A DNA stretch of 64,000 bases, from contig JAVKEJ010000058.1 of the NCBI GenBank assembly GCA_040221475.1, forward strand, positions 595,989 to 659,988, read 5' to 3'. This document shows positions 54,638-62,886 of the stretch, piece after piece (the first letter of the stretch is position 1; the number at the start of each line of letters is the position of its first letter). This DNA comes from WLXB01 sp040221475 (GTDB lineage: Bacteria > Pseudomonadota > Alphaproteobacteria > Rhodospirillales > Rhodospirillaceae). Position numbers and translations under genes: made by a program. Under the pieces are notes generated by a model. The model saw nothing but the letters and a program-made list of their open reading frames with translations. It had not been told where the DNA came from and ran no database searches.

Positions 54638-54659
54638 GGTTTGGTTGTATAACCAAACC
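54638..54659. promoter_or_regulatory. Perfect 22-bp palindrome upstream of the cNMP-binding gene
   Basis: GGTTTGGTT (54638-54646), spacer GTAT, then AACCAAACC (54651-54659) form a perfect inverted repeat 23 bases before the 54615 start. It could be an operator for a dimeric regulator or a hairpin in the leader. No T tract follows on the minus strand. Confidence 0.5.
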
Positions 54660-54885
54660 CAGAACCGAGAGATTACCTCCAAAGCCGCAACCTCTTGTTT
54701 CCACCCCTTTTTTAATACCCGAAAACGCTTTTAAGCCAAAACGTTAATGCCTGTTAGTGCCGTGTGAAGACTGATAATTGGCAGGAGGAGCAAAGGCTTG
54801 GCGTAGCAGGAAGTGACAGCAGAGCAACCCACGCCTGGTCTTTCGCGAGGGTTAAGCTGTCTCTTGAGAAGACGAATGCCAGAAT

Positions 54886-54930
54886 TGGTGGAGCCGGACG
54901 GAATCGAACCGACGACCTCTACAATGCCAT
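54886..54930 (-). other. Attachment site: 3' half of a tRNA-Ala(GGC) gene
   Basis: On the minus strand this reads anticodon loop ATGGCAT (GGC = Ala), stem strand TGTAG, variable loop, T arm with GGTTCGATTCC, and acceptor end GGCTCCACCA. The 5' half is missing: upstream of the loop the sequence no longer pairs, and no 5' acceptor strand GGAGCCG is seen. This is the half-tRNA direct repeat left when a P4-type integrase crosses over in the anticodon loop. The 3' end faces the chromosome on the left. Confidence 0.8.
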
Positions 54931-55050
54931 CGCGTCAGGGCGATCTTTCCTTAGTGTTCCTTTAGAGTGATTAACGACTATATATCAATGACTTAGCTTG
55001 ACGGCGTGAGTCCGCATGTGTCCTCATAATGCCACTGGATTGCCTCCAGG

Positions 55051-55111
55051 TGCTTCCGTAGTGCTTCCGTAGCGCCTGATTGTAGAGGTCAACACGCGGA
55101 TTGTAGAGGTC
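55051..55111 (+). repeat. Two sets of direct repeats ahead of the integrase gene
   Basis: TGCTTCCGTAG occurs twice in tandem (55051-55061 and 55062-55072). ATTGTAGAGGTC occurs twice (55079-55090 and 55100-55111), 21 bases apart; the same 12 bases occur in the tRNA-Ala half on the opposite strand. They are candidates for integrase arm-type or core-like sites. Confidence 0.65.
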
Positions 55112-55117
55112 GGTTAA

Positions 55118-56389
55118 ATGGTCAAATTAAACAAGCGCGTAGTCGATGCGGCCAAGCCAAATGGCACGGAATTTTTCGTCTGGGATGAACACTTAGCCGG
55201 TTTTGGCCTGCGTGTTTTTGCTTCCGGAAGGAAGTCTTATCTTGTGCAATACCGGATCAACGGACGCTCGCGCCGGGTGACGTTGGGCAAGCATGGGGTG
55301 CTGACGCCAGAGGAAGCCCGCATGAAAGCGCGGATTCTACTCGGTGGTATTGCCGACGGCGATGACCCGGCAGAAAAAAAGCTGGTGGCGCGCAATGACC
55401 CCACTCTTTCTGAAGTGTGTGACCTCTATCTGAAAGACGGGCCGGTGATGAAGCCGGATAAAAAGCAATCCAGCTGGCAAACGGATCGCAGCAACATCAA
55501 CCGTCATATCAAGCCGCTGCTTGGCAATCGCAAGCTGGCCTCCTTAACCAAGGCGGACGTGCAACGTTTTCAGGCAGATGTCACGTTGGGTAAATCCGCC
55601 ACCGTGCAGAAAACCGGCAATAAGCGCGGCAAGGCTATCGTCCGTGGTGGTCCTGGCACAGCAGCAAGAGCGACAACGGTTCTGTGTGCAGCCCTGAGTT
55701 TTGCGGTGGAACGGGGTTTGCGAGACACTAACCCCGGACGCGGTGTGAAGTTGAACAAGCTGCAATCCCGCTCCCGGTTTTTGTCTACCGCCGAATTGAC
55801 GGCTTTGGGAGACGTGTTGGCCGAAGAAGAACAAAAGACCGAACAGATTTGGGTGGTTGCTGCGATCCGGCTCCTAACTCTCACCGGCTGCCGCAAAGGC
55901 GAGATTTTATCGCTCAAGTGGTCCTACGTGGACCTCGAACGCGGTATGCTCCGGCTGCCTGATAGTAAAACCGGCGCAAAGGTCGTGCCGGTAGGCCAGC
56001 CGGTGATTGATTTGCTGAGCGCTCTCCCCCGTTTAGCCGGTTCAGAGTACGTGCTGCCGTCCGTCACCACTGACGGGCCGCTGGTGGGCTTGCAGAAGGC
56101 GTGGGAGCGCATACGCGCAAAAGCGGGGCTGCCAGATGTGCGCTTGCATGATTTGCGCCATAGCTTCGCGTCCGTCGCCGTGGGAGCCGGGAACAGCTTG
56201 TATATCGTCGGTAGGATTTTGGGCCACCGGGATTCCCGCACAACAGAAATCTACGCCCATTTGGCGGATGATCCGGTGCGGGCCACGGCCAACGAAACCG
56301 CAACGCATATTGCCGGGTTGCTGGGCGGTCCAGCCGTGCGGGCGGGCAATGAAAACGAGTCAGCCGTGCCGGGCATCGCGGCGGAATAG
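55118..56389 (+). CDS. int: P4-type tyrosine recombinase / integrase
   Basis: Site-specific recombinase that inserts the island into tRNA-Ala. The 423-residue protein has an N-terminal arm-binding domain (DUF4102; about 1-95, FFVWDEHLAGFGLRVFASGR), a core-binding domain (about 100-210) and a catalytic domain with the full set of residues: R in GCRKGEIL, K in SKTGAK, HDLRHSF, LGHRD and the nucleophile Tyr in EIYAHL. It looks intact and starts 188 bases from the att site. Confidence 0.93.
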   Translation: MVKLNKRVVDAAKPNGTEFFVWDEHLAGFGLRVFASGRKSYLVQYRINGRSRRVTLGKHGVLTPEEARMKARILLGGIADGDDPAEKKLVARNDPTLSEVCDLYLKDGPVMKPDKKQSSWQTDRSNINRHIKPLLGNRKLASLTKADVQRFQADVTLGKSATVQKTGNKRGKAIVRGGPGTAARATTVLCAALSFAVERGLRDTNPGRGVKLNKLQSRSRFLSTAELTALGDVLAEEEQKTEQIWVVAAIRLLTLTGCRKGEILSLKWSYVDLERGMLRLPDSKTGAKVVPVGQPVIDLLSALPRLAGSEYVLPSVTTDGPLVGLQKAWERIRAKAGLPDVRLHDLRHSFASVAVGAGNSLYIVGRILGHRDSRTTEIYAHLADDPVRATANETATHIAGLLGGPAVRAGNENESAVPGIAAE

Positions 56390-56428
56390 CGGCTTATTGA
56401 ATTGTAGCACTAAGTATTATATATAGAG

Positions 56429-56812
56429 GTGTCTGTGAACGTATACGCTTTTAAGCCATTCGTTCGTTTTTATCGTCGCGAGGGCATAAAGGAAGCGGAT
56501 TTATGCGAAGCCGTTAAACGTGCGGAAATGGGCCTAGTTGATGCTGATTTAGGCGGAGGACTGATCAAACAGCGCATTGCTAGGCCAGGGGAAGGAAAGT
56601 CTAGCGGGTACCGTTCTTTAATTGTCTTGCGCGTTAGAGATAGAGCGGTATTCGTTCACGGCTTTGCCAAAAACCGTAAGGATAATTTGTCTCGTACCGA
56701 TTTGAAGGCGTTGAAAGAACTAGCGAAGACACTGCTTGATTACGATGATTCGTATTTGAAAGAAGCTATTAAATCCGGCGCGTTGAAGAAGGTGATATGT
56801 GATGACAAGTAA
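56429..56812 (+). CDS. RelE/HigB-type toxin
   Basis: A 127-residue basic protein of the RelE-type toxin family with the order toxin-then-antitoxin, as in HigBA. YRSLIVLRVRDRAVFVHGFA and KNRKDNLSRTDLKALKELAK are typical; such toxins cleave mRNA at the ribosome. The start is GTG at 56429 (a second GTG lies at 56435). The 3' end overlaps the antitoxin start. Confidence 0.8.
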   Translation: MSVNVYAFKPFVRFYRREGIKEADLCEAVKRAEMGLVDADLGGGLIKQRIARPGEGKSSGYRSLIVLRVRDRAVFVHGFAKNRKDNLSRTDLKALKELAKTLLDYDDSYLKEAIKSGALKKVICDDK

Positions 56813-57128
56813 AACAAAAAGCTATGGTAGTGACGTGTTGGCTTCCGTTCACGAAGCTGCATCCGGCCTCCATGACGCGGGTTTGATGGACAAGAAAACC
56901 ATGCGCAAATTCGATAGTATGTGCCTGACTCCGGTGGCCGCCTTACCGCCCGAGCAAATCCGAGAAATTCGTGAGCATGAGCAGGTCAGTCAGGCCGTGT
57001 TTGCACGTCACCTTAACGTAACGACCGGGCTGATCAGTCAGTGGGAACGAGGTGAAAAAAAACCGGCAGGGGCATCGCTAAAACTCTTAACCCTCGTACG
57101 TACGAAGGGGCTGGACGCAATCGCTTAG
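56802..57128 (+). CDS. HigA/NadS-type HTH antitoxin
   Basis: About 108 residues with a C-terminal XRE helix-turn-helix (IREIREHEQVSQAVFARHLN then VTTGLISQWERGEKKP). It should bind the toxin and repress its own operon. The start may be the ATG at 56802 or the GTG at 56799; both overlap the toxin stop (56810-56812). The palindrome-rich stretch follows this gene rather than preceding the pair. Confidence 0.82.
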   Translation: MTSKTKSYGSDVLASVHEAASGLHDAGLMDKKTMRKFDSMCLTPVAALPPEQIREIREHEQVSQAVFARHLNVTTGLISQWERGEKKPAGASLKLLTLVRTKGLDAIA

Positions 57129-57465
57129 CCGCAGTCGTTACCTAACCTATATAGAAATTTCTGAGACAGCACGGCGTGTTTAGAAATCGCCTACGTTACG
57201 TTACGTAATGAGGGTGGTCCTAATATATATTAGGGAACTGACCTCGTAACGTAACGTTACGGCCCCTCTATATAGTATATGTATACGTACGTAGGGCAGT
57301 CCCGCCCGCGACCTGTATATATATTATATATAGACAACGGCTCGGACTCAGGACCCTCTATACGTATAGCTATAAGTAAATCAGCCTCACCCGCCGGTTT
57401 TCTGACTCATCGCCGCACGTATACGTTACGTTTCATCGTAACGTTTATAGCTATAGAGAATCGCG
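57129..57465. promoter_or_regulatory. Non-coding region dense in palindromes (CGTWACG, TATA-type)
   Basis: No gene is seen in these 337 bases. The 7-mer CGTTACG/CGTAACG occurs seven times: 57194, 57199, 57245, 57250, 57255, 57424 and 57437 (start positions). CCTAATATATATTAGG (57219-57234) is a perfect 16-bp palindrome, and TATAGCTATA occurs near 57365 and 57447. The region is much more A+T-rich than its surroundings. It could be an operator array, an origin of replication or transfer of the island, or a promoter region for the following gene. Confidence 0.6.
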
Positions 57466-58284
57466 ATGCCTGTAATTCAAGCCGAGCCCGGAGATTGGGT
57501 AGACCTCTTCGGTAAGCTGTTCACAATTGCGCTTGATCCAAAAGGCGAGACTGATGGTATTCAAGGCAATGAAGCAGGTTTGTTTGGGCCGTTTATTTAT
57601 TGGATTGTGCAACTCAACCCAGATAAGCGCTCAAAGTTAAGCGCTGAAGCGTTCCAACTGATTGCGCACTCAAATCCAGATAAACTTGATATCGGACAGA
57701 GCGCCGCCAAGCTGGTCTATGGATTGATAACTTCAGGGCACATTCTGGCCTATGTCCTTCGGCTGGGTCGGTATAATGCTAGAATAGCCAGTGTTGAAAG
57801 CGCGGTGCGCATTCTCGAACAACGCTACACGCAAGAGGGCTCCCCCGCGAGTCCAGCCAGCATCAAAGCCGCATGGTCTAAATACAAATACCTCTCCCCC
57901 TTCGTCGTTGGCTTTTTCGCCGAGGGCAATCGAGCGGCCCCTATCGTGACGGGTATGCCGCAATTCTGGGATACGTCAGATGGATTAAAGCGAGATGTTC
58001 AAATCAACCCCCAAGGTATCCAGGACTATCTAAGCGACGCCACCAGTGAGAACCCAAGCTTTAACCGTTACTTCTCTGAGGTCGTTCCCTACGCCATGGC
58101 GATGGCTGATAAATTCAGACAAGCCGGTGAAGCGCATTTTGCCCTTGGGCAAGAGGTCAGGAACAAACCCCTGCTTGATCCTGAGAATACATGGCACCTG
58201 CCAGAAGGATTCAAGTTGCCTAAGGTTGTTATGAGGCTAGAGCGTTTGGATGGCGCAGAACTAAATGCCGCAACATCTGCCTAA
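57466..58284 (+). CDS. Unrecognised island protein, 272 residues
   Basis: A soluble protein with no signal peptide or membrane segment of the usual type; one hydrophobic stretch, NEAGLFGPFIYWIVQLNPDK, is near residues 34-53. Later parts are mixed helix and loop (IEQRYTQEGSPASPASIKAA-like). I recognise no family and no catalytic motif. It is the only sizeable gene between the toxin-antitoxin pair and the CRISPR locus, so it may be cargo of the island. Confidence 0.65.
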   Translation: MPVIQAEPGDWVDLFGKLFTIALDPKGETDGIQGNEAGLFGPFIYWIVQLNPDKRSKLSAEAFQLIAHSNPDKLDIGQSAAKLVYGLITSGHILAYVLRLGRYNARIASVESAVRILEQRYTQEGSPASPASIKAAWSKYKYLSPFVVGFFAEGNRAAPIVTGMPQFWDTSDGLKRDVQINPQGIQDYLSDATSENPSFNRYFSEVVPYAMAMADKFRQAGEAHFALGQEVRNKPLLDPENTWHLPEGFKLPKVVMRLERLDGAELNAATSA

Positions 58285-58412
58285 CTGCCTGTCAAGTCGT
58301 CTAAACGTGCTTTATCCACCGCAGTGTATAAACCTCAACTAGACAAATTTTCTGACTGACTCCCGACCCTTAGAGTTTTTCGCGGTACTTCAACAACGCG
58401 GGAGAGTCAGCA

Positions 58413-58613
58413 ATGGCCTTTATTACATCTACCAAACTACGCGCACCGGAAGCAGCTGCCTATGTTGGCCTCTCGTCTTCCACGCTTGCCAAAATGCGCC
58501 TGCGTGGCGACGGCCCTATGTATTCTAAGGCCGGGCCGCGCATCGTGATCTATGACAAAGCTGATCTTGATGCCTGGCTTAATCAACGCCGCCGAAAATC
58601 GACATCTGAGTAA
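58413..58613 (+). CDS. AlpA/excisionase-like helix-turn-helix protein
   Basis: A 66-residue MerR-type DNA-binding protein: LRAPEAAAYVGLSSSTLAKM is the helix-turn-helix and GPRIVIYDKADLDAWLNQR the following wing. Such proteins control integrases or direct excision of P4-like islands. CGGGAGAG precedes the ATG. A hairpin 14 bases after the stop can terminate it. Confidence 0.85.
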   Translation: MAFITSTKLRAPEAAAYVGLSSSTLAKMRLRGDGPMYSKAGPRIVIYDKADLDAWLNQRRRKSTSE

Positions 58614-58616
58614 GGT

Positions 58617-58705
58617 GAAAAAGGAAAGGCCCGGCGAACCGGGCCTCTCAATTTTGTGACCTGAGTCTTGTTAACGAGCAGCACCCAAGGCCAAATGATC
58701 TAAGC
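58617..58705 (-). ncRNA. Predicted tracrRNA of the type II-C system
   Basis: Transcribed leftward, away from cas9. The 5' part (58705 down to 58681) is a 25-nt perfect complement of the crRNA repeat. After it, GTTAAC offers weak pairing with the repeat's 5' GTTG, leaving an internal bulge as in other tracrRNAs. A single-stranded stretch and an 8-bp hairpin (58627-58646) with TTTCCTTTTT behind it end the RNA. Length is about 89 nt. Start and end are inferred from sequence only. Confidence 0.85.
58627..58646. terminator. Hairpin terminator shared by tracrRNA and the AlpA-like gene
   Basis: AGGCCCGG (58627-58634), tetraloop CGAA, CCGGGCCT (58639-58646). On the minus strand TTTCCTTTTT follows, giving a strong intrinsic terminator for tracrRNA. 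On the plus strand the tail CTCAATTTT is weaker, so the AlpA-like gene may also stop here. Confidence 0.85.
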
Positions 58706-58711
58706 CCTAGA

Positions 58712-58740
58712 AGCGTAACAAAAAGCCTGTAATGATGCAA
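58712..58740 (-). promoter_or_regulatory. Candidate tracrRNA promoter
   Basis: On the minus strand TTGCAT (58740-58735) and TACGCT (58717-58712) are separated by exactly 17 bases and fit a sigma-70 -35/-10 pair. The start of transcription would be near 58705, right at the first base of the anti-repeat. The element overlaps an in-frame ATG of the cas9 frame at 58732, which supports the later cas9 start. Confidence 0.55.
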
Positions 58741-58770
58741 CCGAAATACACGCTGAGCGGGAGTATGATG

Positions 58771-61700
58771 ATGCAGTGGCGGTTAGGCATTGATCTAGGA
58801 ACAAACTCACTGGGTTGGTGGGCATTTGCGGTTCAGAAGCAGAACAAACGCTGGGAAGTAACGGACTCGATAGATGGTGGTGTCTATATTTTTTCAGATG
58901 GTCGGGAGCCATCTGAGAAAGGTCGCGTAGGGGAAAGTAAAGCCGTTGCTAGGCGGTTTGCGCGTGGGGTAAGGCGCAATCGGGATCGTAGTAAAGTCAG
59001 GCTGCGCGCTTTAATGCGAGAACTACTGCACCTAAATCTGATGCCAAAAGAGGCATCCGAACGCCAAGGGCTGTTTCAGTCCAAACGATATGATCCTGAC
59101 CCGGAGAAGAACAATCCATACCGTTTACGGACAGAAGCCCTTAGTCGGCCATTGCAGCGAGAGGAATTAGGACGCGTTCTGTTTCATCTTGCGCTGCGCC
59201 GTGGGTTTAAATCCAATCGCATAGAAGCTTCAGACGATGATGGAGGTAAACTCAAAGAACGCATTGAAGCTTTAAACGAAAAGCTTAGCGGTCGCACCTT
59301 GGGCCAGTTTATATGGGATGCTTACCAGCAAGAAAAATCAAATCAGGGTCGTCATAAAAATGCTGCCGGAATTCGTTTTCGTGGTGACAGCGAGCTGTAT
59401 CCTGATCGGTTTATGTACGAGACTGAATTCAATGCCATTCGGGCGAACCAGGAAAAACACCATGCGTTAACGGCTGAGGATTGGGACAAGATACGCGACC
59501 GCTATATCCTGTTCCAATGGCCGTTAAAGCCGGTTGAACGCGGTGCGTGTACGTTTTTCCCTCATTGCCAACGTCATTGGAAAGATACGCCAATTGGCCA
59601 TGATTTTCGTATCTACCAAGAACTAAATTCGTTGCGCTGGATTGATGAAAACCATGCAGAACATTCTTTAGACCCGGAGCAACGCCGGGCTGTGCTTTCT
59701 CTTTTGCTGACACGCAAATCGGAAGTTCAATTCAAAAGTTTGCGCAAAGAAAAACGTGCCGATGGCAGCGTGCTATTCCCGGAATGCGTACGATTCAATT
59801 TGGAAGATGTAAAACGGAAAGGTCTAAAGCCCCATAGATTTGCTGCGGCTTTTTCTTCCGATCCGATATTGGCAGCTTTATGGGAGGCCCGTGAAAGTGA
59901 TGCGGGAGATGATGGTCGGCTTGATGATATTTTTGAAATTCTGCTTAAAGAGTCTGATTCAGCAGTCTTGACCAAATGTCTGAGAGAGGACTTTTCTCTC
60001 GATTCCGATGTTGTCACTGCGTTGTCAGGTTTAAAGCTGTCTCGGGTGACGGCAAATGTCTCGCGGGCATTCATGGACTCTGTAGTCCCAGTCCTACGTG
60101 ACCAGGGCCTTCTGTATTGGGAAGCTGTTGGCGAGATTAAAAACGCCGATGGCATCCCTTTGGACTTCACGCTGAAGCCCTCTGAGGGCGATCAAGATAA
60201 GCTGCCGTACTATGGCGAAGTCTTGCAGGGGTCCATGCTGGGTGCTGATCCGACAGCCAATTCTTTAACTGACCCCGAGAAATATTTTGGCCGGATCAAC
60301 AATCCTACTGTTCATGTGGCTCTCAATGCCTTGCGTCGCGTGACCAACACTTTGATTGAGCGGTTTGGCACCGCCCCTGTTGCCATCCATGTCGAGCTTT
60401 CTCGTGACCTTAAAAAAACCAAGAAGCTGCGTGATGAACAAATGAAGCGGCAAGCCGCTAATCAGCGGGAGAATGATCGAATCCGCGCGCTGCTGGTGGC
60501 TCATGGCATTGCAAATCCGTCCGCGATGGACATCAAAAAAGTAAAACTTTGGGAGGAGTTGGGAGAGAATGAGTTGGCGCGCTGCTGCCCATTCACAAGC
60601 AAGCCGATTTCCTTCGCGCAATTGATGAACGGTGATGTGGAGATCGAGCATATCCTGCCGTTCAAGCGCACCTTGGATGACTCAATGGCAAATTTAACGG
60701 TTGCGTTCCGTAGGGCCAATCGTCTCAAAGGCAACAAAACCCCGTATGAAGCGTTCGCGGACAACCGATTTGAAAAAGATGGCGTTGTTTGGGACCAGGT
60801 TCGCGCGCGCGGCGAAGCCTTACATAGAAAATCATGGCGCTTTGGCCCTGATGCCATGACGCGGTTCGAGAATGATAGCGACTTTATCGCAAGGCAACTG
60901 ACCGATAATGCCCATATTGCCAAAGCCGCTGTAAAATATCTCGGATGCCTTAGAGGCGTTGAACAGGTCGTGCCAAATCGGGGCGGTTTGACGGCGCTTC
61001 TACGTGGCAAATGGCATCTTAACGGTATCCTGTCCGACGATAATTTTAAGTCGCGCGCAGACCATCGCCATCATGCAGTTGATGCAGCCGTTATTGCGCT
61101 GGCAGATCGGTCAGTTCTTCAATCTGTTTCATCCTTAACGGCGCGTGGCGCAGATGACCGCCTACATATTGATGTGCCTGATCTCGATAAAGATATCGAG
61201 AAAGCGCTAAGAGACCGGGTTCCTCAAATTGTTGTCGCTCATAAGCCGGATCATGGCTGGCAAGCTCCCATGTTTAAGGAAACCGCGTATGGCTTTGTAC
61301 CGGAAGAACGGCGCGACCCAGATTTACCAGAACACAATCTTGTGGTGCGCAAACCTCTTATGAATTTGACCCCAAAAGAACACGGAGTCATCCGCGACCC
61401 CATCCTTCGTGAACAGGTTCTTGCCTGTATTGATAAGGCGAAGGCTGAAAACCAAAAACCAGAAAAAGCGTTAGCCGATTTTGCCAAGGCCAGCGGCGTA
61501 AACAAAACCCGCATTCTGGTCAAAGATCAAACAGTTAAGCCGGTCGGCAGTGCGGGTTACAAAGGATATAAACCAGATTCCTATGTGTGCTGTGACGTAT
61601 GGCGTTGCCCGAAAGGTAAGCCGGGTAAGTGGAAGGCGAATCAATTTGAGTGGACAGGTGTTTACTGGGCTTATGCAGAAACACCTAATGGTGTGCCAGA

Positions 61701-61974
61701 GGCCCAAACGCGCAAGCCCCACCCATCCGCTAAATTCGTGGCGCGCCTCTATAAGGATGACTTAATTGCTTATGAGGAAGCGGGCACCTGGAAAATCATG
61801 CGCGTCGCCGGGTTTAGCACGACCAATAATAGGTTGGATGTTAGGCCGCATAACCTATCTGAAAGCAGCCAAACATTTTCAGGTGTAAATGTTCTTGGCA
61901 AGCAGGGCCTACGTAAATTGCGTGTTGAACCAGATGGTTGTGTGCGTGGTTTGCCGTTAGCGCGGCTCTCATGA
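58771..61974 (+). CDS. cas9: CRISPR-associated endonuclease Cas9, type II-C
   Basis: RNA-guided DNA nuclease, 1067 residues from the third of three tandem ATGs (58765, 58768, 58771), chosen since GGAG at 58759-58763 is seven bases before it and the protein then begins MQWRLGIDLGTNSLGWW. Catalytic residues: D8 (RuvC-I), E542 (RuvC-II, IHVELSRD), H627 (HNH, VEIEHILPF) and H768/D771 (RuvC-III, HRHHAVDAA). The arginine-rich bridge helix is at about 57-80. Short REC lobe and length fit II-C; no csn2 or cas4 is present. The stop overlaps cas1 (ATGA). The upstream ATG at 58732 would add 13 residues over the tracrRNA promoter. Confidence 0.95.
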   Translation: MQWRLGIDLGTNSLGWWAFAVQKQNKRWEVTDSIDGGVYIFSDGREPSEKGRVGESKAVARRFARGVRRNRDRSKVRLRALMRELLHLNLMPKEASERQGLFQSKRYDPDPEKNNPYRLRTEALSRPLQREELGRVLFHLALRRGFKSNRIEASDDDGGKLKERIEALNEKLSGRTLGQFIWDAYQQEKSNQGRHKNAAGIRFRGDSELYPDRFMYETEFNAIRANQEKHHALTAEDWDKIRDRYILFQWPLKPVERGACTFFPHCQRHWKDTPIGHDFRIYQELNSLRWIDENHAEHSLDPEQRRAVLSLLLTRKSEVQFKSLRKEKRADGSVLFPECVRFNLEDVKRKGLKPHRFAAAFSSDPILAALWEARESDAGDDGRLDDIFEILLKESDSAVLTKCLREDFSLDSDVVTALSGLKLSRVTANVSRAFMDSVVPVLRDQGLLYWEAVGEIKNADGIPLDFTLKPSEGDQDKLPYYGEVLQGSMLGADPTANSLTDPEKYFGRINNPTVHVALNALRRVTNTLIERFGTAPVAIHVELSRDLKKTKKLRDEQMKRQAANQRENDRIRALLVAHGIANPSAMDIKKVKLWEELGENELARCCPFTSKPISFAQLMNGDVEIEHILPFKRTLDDSMANLTVAFRRANRLKGNKTPYEAFADNRFEKDGVVWDQVRARGEALHRKSWRFGPDAMTRFENDSDFIARQLTDNAHIAKAAVKYLGCLRGVEQVVPNRGGLTALLRGKWHLNGILSDDNFKSRADHRHHAVDAAVIALADRSVLQSVSSLTARGADDRLHIDVPDLDKDIEKALRDRVPQIVVAHKPDHGWQAPMFKETAYGFVPEERRDPDLPEHNLVVRKPLMNLTPKEHGVIRDPILREQVLACIDKAKAENQKPEKALADFAKASGVNKTRILVKDQTVKPVGSAGYKGYKPDSYVCCDVWRCPKGKPGKWKANQFEWTGVYWAYAETPNGVPEAQTRKPHPSAKFVARLYKDDLIAYEEAGTWKIMRVAGFSTTNNRLDVRPHNLSESSQTFSGVNVLGKQGLRKLRVEPDGCVRGLPLARLS

Positions 61975-62882
61975 TCGGGGGGCTGGTCGAGGTTGGCGAA
62001 GTCGGTCGGTATCTCTCGGTTCACCGTGGCTTTCTTAAAGTGTCGGATGAAAACCAAGAAATAGGCCGGGTGCCTCTCGACGATATCACCGCCCTTATTC
62101 TGGCAGGGCCGCAAATTACATTGTCAAAAGCCTTGATGGTTGAATTGGCTGAGCGCCGGGCGGTGATCGTAACGTGTGGTTCAAACTGGCACCCGCTGTC
62201 TTACACCCTGCCATTCGGCAACCACTATGAAACGGCCGGAGTCTTGCACGATCAAATCGCAGCGTCAGAACCGCTGCGGAAACGGCTATGGCAGACCATT
62301 GTACAGGCAAAGGTCGAAAATCAAAGACTGGCCTTAGAACGCTACGTCCCAGAAAGCTCGGCGATTAACGAGCTCGTCGCAATTTCTAAGCAAATTAAAT
62401 CTGGCGATCCTGACAACAGAGAAGCGCAAGCAGCACGGCATTATTGGCCAGCGTTAATGGGTGCGGAATTTCGCCGACAACGCCAGGGCGAGGGGGCAAA
62501 TCCATATCTTAATTATGGCTACACTGTGTTGCGTGCGGCAACAGCCCGCGCAGCCTGTGGCGCGGGCCTTCACCCTTCTCTAGGCATTCATCATAAGAGT
62601 CGAGTGAACGCCTTTGCGCTGATCGATGATCTAATGGAGCCCTTTCGGCCAATGGTAGATGGCGTTGCGCTCAGTCTGTCAAATACGTCACTTGATCAGG
62701 TTGGGCCGGACGAAAAACGGAAACTTGCAGCTGTTCTACAAGAAGACATGACCACAAAGGCCGGGTTGTCACCAGTAATCAATTGTATTGGCAGACTCGC
62801 ACAGTCGTTGGTGACAAGCCTGCGCACAAAAAAAGTAGCTTTGGAAATTGCCTCTGTGCGGTCAGTGGCTCAATTGATCTAG
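61971..62882 (+). CDS. cas1: CRISPR spacer-integration endonuclease Cas1, type II
   Basis: Catalytic subunit of the spacer-acquisition complex, 303 residues from the ATG at 61971, which overlaps the cas9 stop. An upstream in-frame start at 61938 lies inside cas9. Expected metal-binding residues are E151 (NREAQAARHYW), H207 or H208 (LGIHHKSR) and E223 (DDLMEPFRPMVD). The sequence is of the type II Cas1 kind. Presence with Cas2 suggests that the system can still acquire spacers. Confidence 0.95.
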   Translation: MIGGLVEVGEVGRYLSVHRGFLKVSDENQEIGRVPLDDITALILAGPQITLSKALMVELAERRAVIVTCGSNWHPLSYTLPFGNHYETAGVLHDQIAASEPLRKRLWQTIVQAKVENQRLALERYVPESSAINELVAISKQIKSGDPDNREAQAARHYWPALMGAEFRRQRQGEGANPYLNYGYTVLRAATARAACGAGLHPSLGIHHKSRVNAFALIDDLMEPFRPMVDGVALSLSNTSLDQVGPDEKRKLAAVLQEDMTTKAGLSPVINCIGRLAQSLVTSLRTKKVALEIASVRSVAQLI

Positions 62883-62886
62883 CCAG

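Noticed and set aside
54585..54885. Possible start of the island further left, inside the regulator gene
   Set aside because: The cNMP-binding gene is intact and the tRNA half marks a precise boundary at 54,886.
54764..54970. A 68-residue plus-strand reading frame across the att site
   Set aside because: It reads through the reverse complement of a tRNA 3' half, giving the well-known false motif GAGRNRTDD; not a gene.
58732..58770. cas9 start at the ATG 58732
   Set aside because: The 13 added residues do not match other Cas9 proteins and the region fits the tracrRNA promoter; GGAG is placed for 58771.
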